From NCBI GenBank assembly GCA_034430155.1, contig DAOUET010000035.1, forward strand, positions 1-38,229: 38,229 bases of DNA. Direction: 5' to 3'. Positions 31,812-38,229 of the stretch are shown one piece after another (position 1 is the stretch's first letter; each line of letters opens with the position of its first letter). A model generated the notes under the pieces. The model was not told the origin of the DNA. It ran no database searches and saw only the letters and a program-made list of their open reading frames with translations. The DNA is from DAOUET01 sp034430155. Lineage in GTDB: Bacteria; Chloroflexota; Anaerolineae; Anaerolineales; UBA4823. Position numbers and translations under genes: made by a program.

Positions 31812-34800
31812 ATGACACTTGACGCATTGATCCATCAAATTTCAGTACTTTTGAAAGACCTGATCGAAGCTATCCAGAGAGGTGAAAGCGTTCCAAATCT
31901 GGCTTTGCGCCGGTCGGCGCGATTACCTGTCCTTCTGGCACTGAATTCGAAGATAGAACAACCAATTGTGCTGGTTACTGACCGCAGTGACCATGCTCTC
32001 AGCCTGGTTGATGAGCTATCGATATGGGCACCCGGTCGAACCAGGTTATTTTTCCCTGAGCCGACATCACTTTTCTATGAAGATGCGCCGTGGGGAGAAG
32101 GAACCCGCCGGGACCGGCTGGCGGTTTTCACCAGCCTGGTATCTTACCTCCTTCCTCAAGGGATAAAACCCACTTCAGCGCCAATTATCATCGCTCCCGC
32201 GCGTGCATTGATGACCCGCACAATACCGAGGCGGGAATTTCTAAAGGCAACACGTACGCTAAAAGCGGGTCAATCTATCCAACTTGAGAGGCTAATCCGT
32301 TACTTGGTAACGGTAGGGTACCAACCCGTTACTACGGTTGTAGCACCCGGAGGCTTCGCGCGTAGGGGAGGAATTCTGGACATATGGCCTCCGGCGGAAC
32401 TCCAACCGACTCGCCTGGAATTCTATGGCGATGAGATCGATACAATGCGCCAGTTTGATGCGGCTACCCAGCGAACGATCGGAACTCAAAAAAGGCTGCT
32501 GTTGACGCCGGCGCGGGAGTTCATAATGTCTGAGAGCGTCCCGCAAGACCTCGAGGCTAAGGAAATCTCAGAGTTTCATATCCCGCTCTTGCATACGACT
32601 CCAGCCAGCCTGCTGGATTACATGCCGCAGGGGGCGCTGGTTTTTATTGATAATTGGGGGTTTCTGGAAGACACAATCAGCGAAATCGAAGAGAAGGCAG
32701 TGGGTATGCGTTCGGATTTTGTAGAGGAGGGATTACTCGAGGACAGTTTCCCATTGCCTTACTTAACCTGGAGCGAGATACAAGAAACCCTGAGCACTCA
32801 CCAGGCAATTGTGCTTGGGCCAGCAACCGAACTTGAGAAGTCAGATCTGGCTCAAGCGTTCACATCCGGACCGAGATTTGGCGGTCGTCTTAAACCGTTG
32901 TTGGATCATCTTGCGCATTTATATGCGCTTGGAGAAAGTGTCGTGGTAGTCTCGCGGCAGTCTGCCCGGCTGGAGGAACTGTGGTTTGAACAAGGCGTAA
33001 ATAAGAACCTTGAGGCGCATGCCCCTGAATTCGTTGAGGGCAGTCTGGCAGAAGGATGGACATTCGCGCCTGGGGTTTCACCTAAAGGGCCTCACTTGCA
33101 CTTACTCACGGACGGTGAAATTTTTGGGTGGCGCCGGCCAGAACCACGGAAACGCTATCGGGGCATCGTTGAGCCTCCGGAATCGGCTTATGCAGATCTG
33201 CAAGTTGGTGACTGGGTGGTACATGTAGATCATGGCATCGGGCGTTTCCTGGGTTTAGTGAACCGGGCGGTTGAAGGGGTCGAGAGGGAATATCTGGCGG
33301 TGGAATACGCCGAAGGCGACCAGCTGTTTGTGCCCGTGCACCAAGCAGACCGATTGACCCGTTACGTCGGACATGACAGCCGGATACCCTCACCCAGTCG
33401 TTTGGGAGGAGTCGAGTGGCGTAACTCAAAAACCAGGGTTAAAGAAGCTGTCGAAGAGGTGGCAGAGGATCTGCTGCAGCTCTATGCCCAGAGACAGATC
33501 GTGGCCGGGCACGCATTTTCCCCTGATACATCCTGGCAAGGTGAATTAGAGGCCAGTTTCCCTTACATAGAAACCGAGGACCAGCTTCGGGTTATCAAAG
33601 ACGTCAAGATTGATATGGAAAGTCCCCGGCCGATGGATAGGTTAATCTGCGGGGATGTGGGCTATGGGAAAACCGAAGTTGCCCTGCGAGCGGCTTTTAA
33701 AGCTATTATGGATGGCAAGCAAGTCGCCATGCTGGTGCCTACGACGGTACTAGCCCAGCAGCACTTTTATACATTTCGTGAGCGCCTGACGGCATTTCCG
33801 GTAGAGGTGGAAATGCTGTCGCGCTTCCGTACGCCGCAACAGCAGCGGGAAATCCTGTACCGGCTGGCGATGGGCGGTGTCGATATCGTGATCGGTACCC
33901 ATAGACTGCTGCAAGGCGATGTGGAATTCAAGGATTTGGGATTGTTGATCATCGACGAGGAACAACGTTTTGGCGTGACGCATAAAGAATTTCTCAAGAA
34001 AATGCGTACGGAAGTAGATGTGCTAACCATGACAGCGACGCCCATTCCGAGGACCCTTTATATGGCCTTGACGGGTGTGAGGGATATCTCCACAATTAAT
34101 ACACCGCCTGAAGAGCGCTTACCGATCGTTACCCATGTGGGACCATATTCCAAGCGGCTGGTCAGACAGGCGATCATTCGAGAATTAGAACGTGGCGGGC
34201 AAGTGTTTTTCGTACACAATCGCGTCCAGACGATTAATTCAATGAGGAGTCACTTAGAACGATTGGTGCCGGAGGCGCGCATTACCATTGCCCATGGCCA
34301 GATGCCGGAAAATGAGCTCTCAGAACGGATGGAGCAATTCGCCGAGGGCGAAGTGGATGTTTTATTGAGCACTTCGATTATCGAGTCCGGCTTGGATATA
34401 CCCAACGCCAACACGTTGATTGTAGACCGGGCTGATACGTTTGGGCTCGCGCAGCTTTATCAGCTGCGTGGCCGGGTAGGGCGTGGCGCTCAACGGGCTT
34501 ATACATATTTTTTTAAACATCGTCGCAAGTCACCTACACCGGAGGCTCGCCAGAGGTTAGAGACCATTGCTGAAAATGCCCAGCTGGGGGCAGGTTTTTC
34601 CATCGCTATGCGGGATCTAGAGATTCGAGGTACGGGAGATATTTTAGGTACGCGCCAGCATGGAAATATCGCTGCGGTTGGATTCCACCTATACACACGA
34701 TTATTAGCTGAAGCTGTCAATCGTCAACGAGTAGCAAGCGGTCTGCCACCCGAAAAATTGGAACGCACAGTGGATCTTAAACTAAGATTGGTAAGGGTAG

Positions 34801-35252
34801 ATTTGCCGCTACATGTGAGCATCCCCGCTGATTACGTGCCGGATAAGAATATACGCCTCCGATTGTACCGGCGAATTGCAAGTTTACGGTCAATAAACGA
34901 GGTAGATGCCTTGTCAGAGGAATTCGACGATCGTTTTGGACCGTTGCCTGAGGAGGTGGAGAATCTGCTCTACCAGATGAAAGTGAAGCTATTGGCGGAG
35001 AAAGCCGACCTGGGAGCAGTCAGCGTTGAGAACGATCAAATCGCCCTACGCTTTCGAGGTGGGTCCTCTCCAGAAAATATGGGGGATCCAGGTATAGGCG
35101 TAAGAATTGGAAAGACTGCCCTATGGATGCCTCTCGCCAGGCAGGAAAATTGGCAGGAAAGCCTACTGGATACTTTAACAAGGTTGACAGATGGGTACCA
35201 AGAGGCGAGAGGAATTCCAACGGTGCTGGATGAGAGAAATGCTCTGCTCTAG
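31812..35252 (+). CDS. mfd: Transcription-repair coupling factor
   Basis: An 1146-residue DNA translocase that removes RNA polymerase stalled at damage and recruits UvrA. Residues about 1-350 are UvrB-like damage-recruiting domains (RRGGILDIWPPAELQPTRLEFYGDEID). Residues about 460-525 form the CarD-like RNA polymerase-interacting domain (VGDWVVHVDHGIGRFLGL). The RecG-type motor has a Walker A (CGDVGYGKTEVA, Lys620), a DEEQ box (715-718), the TATPIPRTL motif, and GRVGRGAQRAYTYF in motif VI. The C-terminal TRCF domain (about 1000-1120) is present. The frame is complete. The ribosome binding site is weak, which suggests coupling to pth. Confidence 0.97.
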   Translation: MTLDALIHQISVLLKDLIEAIQRGESVPNLALRRSARLPVLLALNSKIEQPIVLVTDRSDHALSLVDELSIWAPGRTRLFFPEPTSLFYEDAPWGEGTRRDRLAVFTSLVSYLLPQGIKPTSAPIIIAPARALMTRTIPRREFLKATRTLKAGQSIQLERLIRYLVTVGYQPVTTVVAPGGFARRGGILDIWPPAELQPTRLEFYGDEIDTMRQFDAATQRTIGTQKRLLLTPAREFIMSESVPQDLEAKEISEFHIPLLHTTPASLLDYMPQGALVFIDNWGFLEDTISEIEEKAVGMRSDFVEEGLLEDSFPLPYLTWSEIQETLSTHQAIVLGPATELEKSDLAQAFTSGPRFGGRLKPLLDHLAHLYALGESVVVVSRQSARLEELWFEQGVNKNLEAHAPEFVEGSLAEGWTFAPGVSPKGPHLHLLTDGEIFGWRRPEPRKRYRGIVEPPESAYADLQVGDWVVHVDHGIGRFLGLVNRAVEGVEREYLAVEYAEGDQLFVPVHQADRLTRYVGHDSRIPSPSRLGGVEWRNSKTRVKEAVEEVAEDLLQLYAQRQIVAGHAFSPDTSWQGELEASFPYIETEDQLRVIKDVKIDMESPRPMDRLICGDVGYGKTEVALRAAFKAIMDGKQVAMLVPTTVLAQQHFYTFRERLTAFPVEVEMLSRFRTPQQQREILYRLAMGGVDIVIGTHRLLQGDVEFKDLGLLIIDEEQRFGVTHKEFLKKMRTEVDVLTMTATPIPRTLYMALTGVRDISTINTPPEERLPIVTHVGPYSKRLVRQAIIRELERGGQVFFVHNRVQTINSMRSHLERLVPEARITIAHGQMPENELSERMEQFAEGEVDVLLSTSIIESGLDIPNANTLIVDRADTFGLAQLYQLRGRVGRGAQRAYTYFFKHRRKSPTPEARQRLETIAENAQLGAGFSIAMRDLEIRGTGDILGTRQHGNIAAVGFHLYTRLLAEAVNRQRVASGLPPEKLERTVDLKLRLVRVDLPLHVSIPADYVPDKNIRLRLYRRIASLRSINEVDALSEEFDDRFGPLPEEVENLLYQMKVKLLAEKADLGAVSVENDQIALRFRGGSSPENMGDPGIGVRIGKTALWMPLARQENWQESLLDTLTRLTDGYQEARGIPTVLDERNALL

Positions 35253-35318
35253 ACGAATGGTTGAATTCAATTCGAAAGATGAGCAGGGGAGGATTCATTC
35301 AATATTAATCCCCAATTT

Positions 35319-35347
35319 TTGACTTTTTCAAATGCGCGGGGTATAAT
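35319..35347 (+). promoter_or_regulatory. Consensus promoter of the S1-domain gene
   Basis: TTGACT at 35319-35324, a 17-base spacer, then a perfect TATAAT at 35342-35347. It lies about 105 bases upstream of the ATG at 35453, giving a 5' leader of about 100 bases. It is the best promoter in the window. Confidence 0.8.
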
Positions 35348-35452
35348 CAAAATTCGCGGGTAGTTTAGTGATTCGCCCGCCTCCCCCCAGATTTTGGCAT
35401 GTTCCGCCAAATTTGGCGGTTGTATGTTGTATACCATATTGGAGATCGTGCT

Positions 35453-36238
35453 ATGGAGAATACCTTAGCAACCCCTGAAACCGCGGAAATCAGCGGAATT
35501 AACAATATCAGTGAAGTGAAACGGAAGATGCATTTTACTGGGACTGTAATCAAGACAACTCTGGCCGGGGCAATCGTGGATATTGGGCTAGAAATACCAG
35601 GAGTTGTACATATATCCCAACTCAGGAAAGAAGCCGTAAACAAGGTGGATGATGTGGTTCAGGTGGGACAGACTGTGGATGTTTGGGTACGTCGAATAGA
35701 ACAGAATAAAGATCGTATCGAGTTAACCATGATCGAACCCTTAAAACTTGAATGGCGTGAAATCAAGAAGGGCATGGTCGTCTCAGGCAAGGCAACGAAG
35801 ATTGAAAAATTCGGGGTTTTTGTGGAGATTGGCGCCGAACGACCTGGTTTAGTACACATCAGTGAATTGACTCACGACTATATCCATAACCCTCGTGAAG
35901 TAGTAAAAGAAGGGGATGAGATCGAGGTCAAGATTATTGGTGTGGATCGCCGAAAAAAGAAGATTCAGTTGAGCATGAAGGTTTTGGAAGAAAAACCGCC
36001 CAAGCCAGCCAAAGCGCCTAAGAAAGGTAAAGAGAGCGAGCAGGGAACTGTTAAAAAAGAACCACAAGTTCCTACGGCGATGGAATTAGCAATGCGTGAA
36101 GCGATGGAACGCGCTAACCTTCAGAAAGATGAAGAGGAGGAAATGAAGTCTAAGCGCAAGCCCGTTACCACAAACGAGGAGTTAGAAGATATCCTCTCGC
36201 GTACATTGGATCAGAGAGTTAAATCAACTACTAAATAG
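35453..36238 (+). CDS. S1 RNA-binding domain protein (ribosomal S1-like)
   Basis: A 261-residue protein with two S1 domains: about 22-92 (TGTVIKTTLAGAIVDIGL, GVVHISQL, VWVRRIEQNKDRIELTM) and about 105-180 (GMVVSGKATKIEKFGVFVEI, GLVHISELTHDYI, VKIIGVDRRKKKIQLSMK). A Lys/Glu-rich tail follows. It is shorter than the four- to six-domain ribosomal protein S1 of Proteobacteria and resembles the short S1 proteins of Gram-positives and Chloroflexota that bind mRNA or the 30S subunit. The ATG at 35453 with GGAGA upstream is chosen over 35399. It has its own strong promoter and a strong terminator, so it is a single-gene unit with high expected expression. Confidence 0.88.
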   Translation: MENTLATPETAEISGINNISEVKRKMHFTGTVIKTTLAGAIVDIGLEIPGVVHISQLRKEAVNKVDDVVQVGQTVDVWVRRIEQNKDRIELTMIEPLKLEWREIKKGMVVSGKATKIEKFGVFVEIGAERPGLVHISELTHDYIHNPREVVKEGDEIEVKIIGVDRRKKKIQLSMKVLEEKPPKPAKAPKKGKESEQGTVKKEPQVPTAMELAMREAMERANLQKDEEEEMKSKRKPVTTNEELEDILSRTLDQRVKSTTK

Positions 36239-36262
36239 CAATTTTTATATTAGAACGGTGAG

Positions 36263-36305
36263 CGGGGCTGTCTGAAGTTTTTATTTAGACAGCCCCGATT
36301 TTTTT
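36263..36305 (+). terminator. Rho-independent terminator after the S1 gene
   Basis: CGGGGCTGTCT at 36263-36273 pairs perfectly with 36287-36297 (11 bp), followed by seven T residues at 36299-36305. It lies 25 bases past the stop codon. Confidence 0.93.
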
Positions 36306-36408
36306 CAATCGTTTTTTATATATAATATCTCTTGCCGGAGTCCTATAGAAATCAATTAAAGTTGGATATAGAGATCGTCATCATGCAGGCTTTTTACTAG
36401 CGTAAAAT

Positions 36409-36762
36409 GTGGATGAAGCTGCTGTGCTGCGGTTAATCCTGCAACGGGCTGGATTCAGCATCCATGCGGTGCCAAATTTAGAATGCGCAATTGAAATCTG
36501 GTCAGAGCGACCATCGGATTTAATCCTGATCTACTTGCCAGAAGACAAGAATTTGACGACTTCCCAATTGCGAAAATTGCGAGCGAACGTGGGGGTGATT
36601 ATTTTTGCTATCACGGACTGGATTATTGGCGAATACCAGATTAGCGTTTTGGAGGCAGGTGCAGATTTGGTAATCTGCCGTCCATACCGTGGGAGGTTTC
36701 TACTGGCTCAAACCCGGTCACTTTCGCAGCGGCGCCCTGTCGATGCAGGGCTTTCTATCTAG
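36409..36762 (+). CDS. Degenerate response-regulator receiver-like protein
   Basis: A 117-residue single-domain protein that follows the CheY fold: helix 1 (AAVLRLILQRAGFSIHAVPN), strand 3 (DLILIYLPEDK), strand 4 with a conserved-type Thr (VIIFAITDW), and strand 5 (GADLVICRPYRG). The usual phosphorylated Asp of strand 3 (LILLDLxLP) is Tyr here, and the Lys before the strand-5 Pro is Arg, so it cannot be phosphorylated in the normal way. Strand 1 with its acidic pair is only partly present (the frame opens at GTG in VDEAAVL), so the 5' end may be lost. No output domain follows. It is either a stand-alone pseudo-receiver or a remnant. Confidence 0.5.
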   Translation: MDEAAVLRLILQRAGFSIHAVPNLECAIEIWSERPSDLILIYLPEDKNLTTSQLRKLRANVGVIIFAITDWIIGEYQISVLEAGADLVICRPYRGRFLLAQTRSLSQRRPVDAGLSI

Positions 36763-36776
36763 GCGAAAGTGTTTTC
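36720..36776 (+). terminator. Nested hairpin at the end of the receiver-like gene
   Basis: ACTTTCGC (36720-36727) and GCGAAAGT (36763-36770) enclose a second stem GCCCTG/CAGGGC (36734-36751). TTTTCTT follows at 36772-36778. This is a plausible terminator, imperfect because the outer and inner stems are separated by unpaired bases. Confidence 0.5.
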
Positions 36777-37088
36777 TTGTCCTGTAATTACAACTGATGG
36801 GAGAGATTTAAGTTGTGTCAATATTACTTGGATAAACTAGACTTTATTTCTCTAAAACTCATCAATTAAAACTGTAACAAAACCACCAATGGTTCGTTAT
36901 GATAAATAGATAAGTGCCAGAGATGAAACTGTGCATGTGCTCAGACGCTAATAATAACCCCAAGATTTCCCGTTAAGGGTGATTTCGTTCATTACTATTT
37001 GTCTAGATCCAGCGATATTGTAGGAGAGAGTTACTAGAATAATTTAGGCAGAGCAACTCTGAAATTAAACTTGTCAGGAAGCGATGAG
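36771..37088 (+). other. Noncoding region upstream of the NusG-paralogue leader
   Basis: No gene is visible in any frame. A/T-rich; it should contain the promoter of the NusG paralogue transcript, but no -35/-10 pair better than a lone TAAACT at 36833 was found. Confidence 0.4.
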
Positions 37089-37182
37089 TTGATGACTTGA
37101 TCTGGTCGCTTATCCTAACCGGGAGGTTGGGTAAGGTCATCAAGGAGCTAGTAGCGAAACCGGCCACTTTGGTCGGTTTTTA
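37089..37182 (+). ncRNA. Structured leader RNA with attenuator, upstream of the NusG paralogue
   Basis: TTGATGAC (37089-37096) pairs exactly with GTCATCAA (37136-37143). Between them CTTA-T-CCTAACC and GGTTGGG-TAAG form a stem of 11 pairs (one G-U, one bulge) capped by GGGA. Thirteen bases later comes a terminator-like hairpin (37157-37181). This closed multi-stem fold followed by a terminator looks like a cis-regulatory leader. It does not match a riboswitch class I can name. The RNA may be controlled by the NusG paralogue itself or by a ligand; both are inference. Confidence 0.5.
37157..37181 (+). terminator. Attenuator-like hairpin before the NusG paralogue
   Basis: ACCGGCC (37159-37165) pairs with GGTCGGT (37171-37177), with one G-U and possible A-U extension, followed by a run of T to 37181. 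It lies about 160 bases before the coding start, so it would stop transcription before the gene unless overridden. Confidence 0.65.
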
Positions 37183-37337
37183 CATTTCGGAGTGCCAGAA
37201 ATATATCCGAATGGTTTAACGAAGTTGATCTCTTGATATACCTGCGTAAAACGGTTACCTGGATGGAAAATAACACCAATGCCCTGCTCAGGAGTTCTAA
37301 ATCTTTTATTTGAAATCAGGTCATGATTAGGTAGCGA

Positions 37338-37856
37338 GTGGGAGCAAAATTGACATCCAAATGGTATGTATTACACAGTAAGCCTCATAAAGAACGGATC
37401 TTATGGCGTCAGTTACAGGATCAAGGGTTCGAGGTTTTTTACCCTCACATTCTTTTGCACACTGTAAAGCCAGGAGTTATGAAGAACAAGCCCTTGTTCC
37501 CTGGATACTTATTCGTAAATGTCAATCTTGATCTCGTAGGAAAATCAACCCTCAATTGGATGCCGCTCTCAAATGGGCTGGTGTCCATCGATGGCAAACC
37601 AGCTCTCGTTCCGGAAACATTAATCAACGCCATTCGACGGCATCAGGATTCGATCAACACCGTAAGTACAAGATTGTTCAAGCATAAAGAAGAGCGCAGT
37701 GAGATTAGGGAGCAGACGGGACTCGATCAAGAGCATGAAGTCTTTTTAGACGCCAGTTTGCCCGATACAGAACGGGTACGAGCGTTGTTCAAAATGCTGC
37801 ATGGAGTGCCTGGATCCTCAGAATTGAACATCCCTGATCTGACAAATCGAACCTGA
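37338..37856 (+). CDS. NusG paralogue of the RfaH/LoaP type (transcription antitermination factor)
   Basis: A 172-residue protein with a full N-terminal NGN domain that binds RNA polymerase: KWYVLHSKPHKERILWRQLQ, FEVFYP, KPLFPGYLFVNV, and a strand VSIDGKPALVPETLINAIRR. It is not housekeeping NusG. The C-terminal domain is eroded: EVFLDASLPDTERVRALFKMLHG keeps the second half of a KOW domain, but the GxxVxIxxGPFxGLE loop is only vaguely recognisable (RSEIREQTGLDQEHEVFL). Paralogues like this usually sit at the head of long polysaccharide or antibiotic operons and let polymerase read through. GTG at 37338 has a weak site; TTG at 37350 with GGGAG upstream gives the family-typical start TSKWYVLHSKPHKE. 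Confidence 0.82.
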   Translation: MGAKLTSKWYVLHSKPHKERILWRQLQDQGFEVFYPHILLHTVKPGVMKNKPLFPGYLFVNVNLDLVGKSTLNWMPLSNGLVSIDGKPALVPETLINAIRRHQDSINTVSTRLFKHKEERSEIREQTGLDQEHEVFLDASLPDTERVRALFKMLHGVPGSSELNIPDLTNRT

Positions 37857-37924
37857 GTAGAAGCCCGGCAAGGCTGATACCCAGGCTCGTGCCAAAAAAC
37901 GATAATTATCCGACATCTAGCAAG

Positions 37925-37944
37925 GTCGGAAGGGCGGAGCATGC
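37925..37944 (+). repeat. ops-like 20-bp direct repeat, copy 1
   Basis: GTCGGAAGGGCGGAGCATGC, repeated 284 bases later with one change. GGAGCATGCTCC at 37936-37947 is a perfect 12-bp palindrome. The core GGCGGAGCATGC is close to the enterobacterial ops element GGCGGTAGCGTGC, lacking one T and with one substitution. Confidence 0.7.
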
Positions 37945-38208
37945 TCCTGGGAAGCGAATTGCTGAGGGCATGCAAAGGATATCACTTGAGGTCTCAGAGT
38001 TCAGATCTTTTACTAAATACGTGAAGGGGTTGGGTAGAAGTATGATGTTCCGTTTGAAAGTGGGTTTCCTTCAGACAGAGTTTCTTTTAGAAAGAGGCCA
38101 TACTACTACTGCGATCGTGAGAAATTGCGTAATTTCTGAAAAAACTCAAACAGGTTTATGGCGAAGTCAATGTTCGAAGAAGCTGATCAGTCCGATTAAT
38201 GGTGGAAT

Positions 38209-38228
38209 GTCGGAAGGGCGGAGCGTGC
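38209..38228 (+). repeat. ops-like 20-bp direct repeat, copy 2
   Basis: GTCGGAAGGGCGGAGCGTGC, 19 of 20 identical to copy 1. Its core GGCGGAGCGTGC equals ops with a single T removed. The window ends right after it, so what it precedes is unseen. Confidence 0.7.
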
Positions 38229-38229
38229 C

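Larger units (their letters stand above)
37857..38229 (+). other. Noncoding region after the NusG paralogue
   Basis: No gene is recognised up to the window end. It contains the two ops-like repeats listed separately and a perfect dyad AGAAATT/AATTTCT at 38120-38137. It is probably the leader of the next operon. Confidence 0.45.

Noticed and set aside
37936..37947. Palindrome GGAGCATGCTCC as a stand-alone operator
   Set aside because: The second repeat copy has GTGCC and does not keep the palindrome, so the conserved unit is the direct repeat and not the dyad.

Overview
The window looks like a piece of a bacterial chromosome from the Chloroflexota, most likely an Anaerolineae-type organism. 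This is an inference from gene content: secreted proteins with long Thr/Pro linkers, C-terminal tails of the type (Y)I-x-LPLV or YIPFLL, a nuoA-to-nuoN style complex I operon, a dnaG-sigA pair, and a stand-alone RfaH/LoaP-like NusG paralogue. No rRNA gene is present to confirm it.

Layout. Positions 1-6540 are an accessory stretch: an aldo/keto reductase, an orphan CcrM-like adenine methyltransferase with a RAMA domain, a small flavin-binding protein, a Thr/Pro-linked lipoprotein and a 54-bp tandem-repeat gene. Between them lie decayed pieces (a phosphatase tail, a transposase-like piece, a zinc-ribbon protein and the 3' end of a secreted protein) and a MITE-like palindrome. 6687-10235 is one large secreted protein on the minus strand, with seven propeller-like repeats, a Thr/Pro linker and a metzincin protease motif. 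A DUF4143 remnant cut at a perfect AT-rich palindrome and two tRNA genes (CAU, Gly-UCC) with a clear terminator follow. 11457-18121 holds housekeeping and peptidase genes: a saccharopine-dehydrogenase-like oxidoreductase, a cytochrome c, an NfeD/ClpP-class protease, an S9 peptidase and lipoyl synthase. 18200-24597 (minus) is a GH10 xylanase followed by a damaged complex I operon. nuoA, nuoL and nuoM are open. nuoB is joined to nuoK by a deletion that removes everything between them. nuoN carries frameshifts and a stop and ends at the xylanase. 24718-30161 (minus) is the dnaG-sigA-membrane protein operon. 30522-36238 (plus) is a membrane-anchored Ig-like protein, peptidyl-tRNA hydrolase, Mfd and a two-domain S1 protein that has its own consensus promoter and terminator.

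The right end (36409-38229) is probably the head of a polysaccharide or secondary-metabolite locus. It has a degenerate receiver-like protein, a structured leader RNA with an attenuator-like hairpin, and a NusG paralogue of the RfaH/LoaP type. After that come two near-identical 20-bp repeats whose core closely resembles the enterobacterial ops element that recruits RfaH. This combination and the collapsed nuo operon are the two most notable observations.
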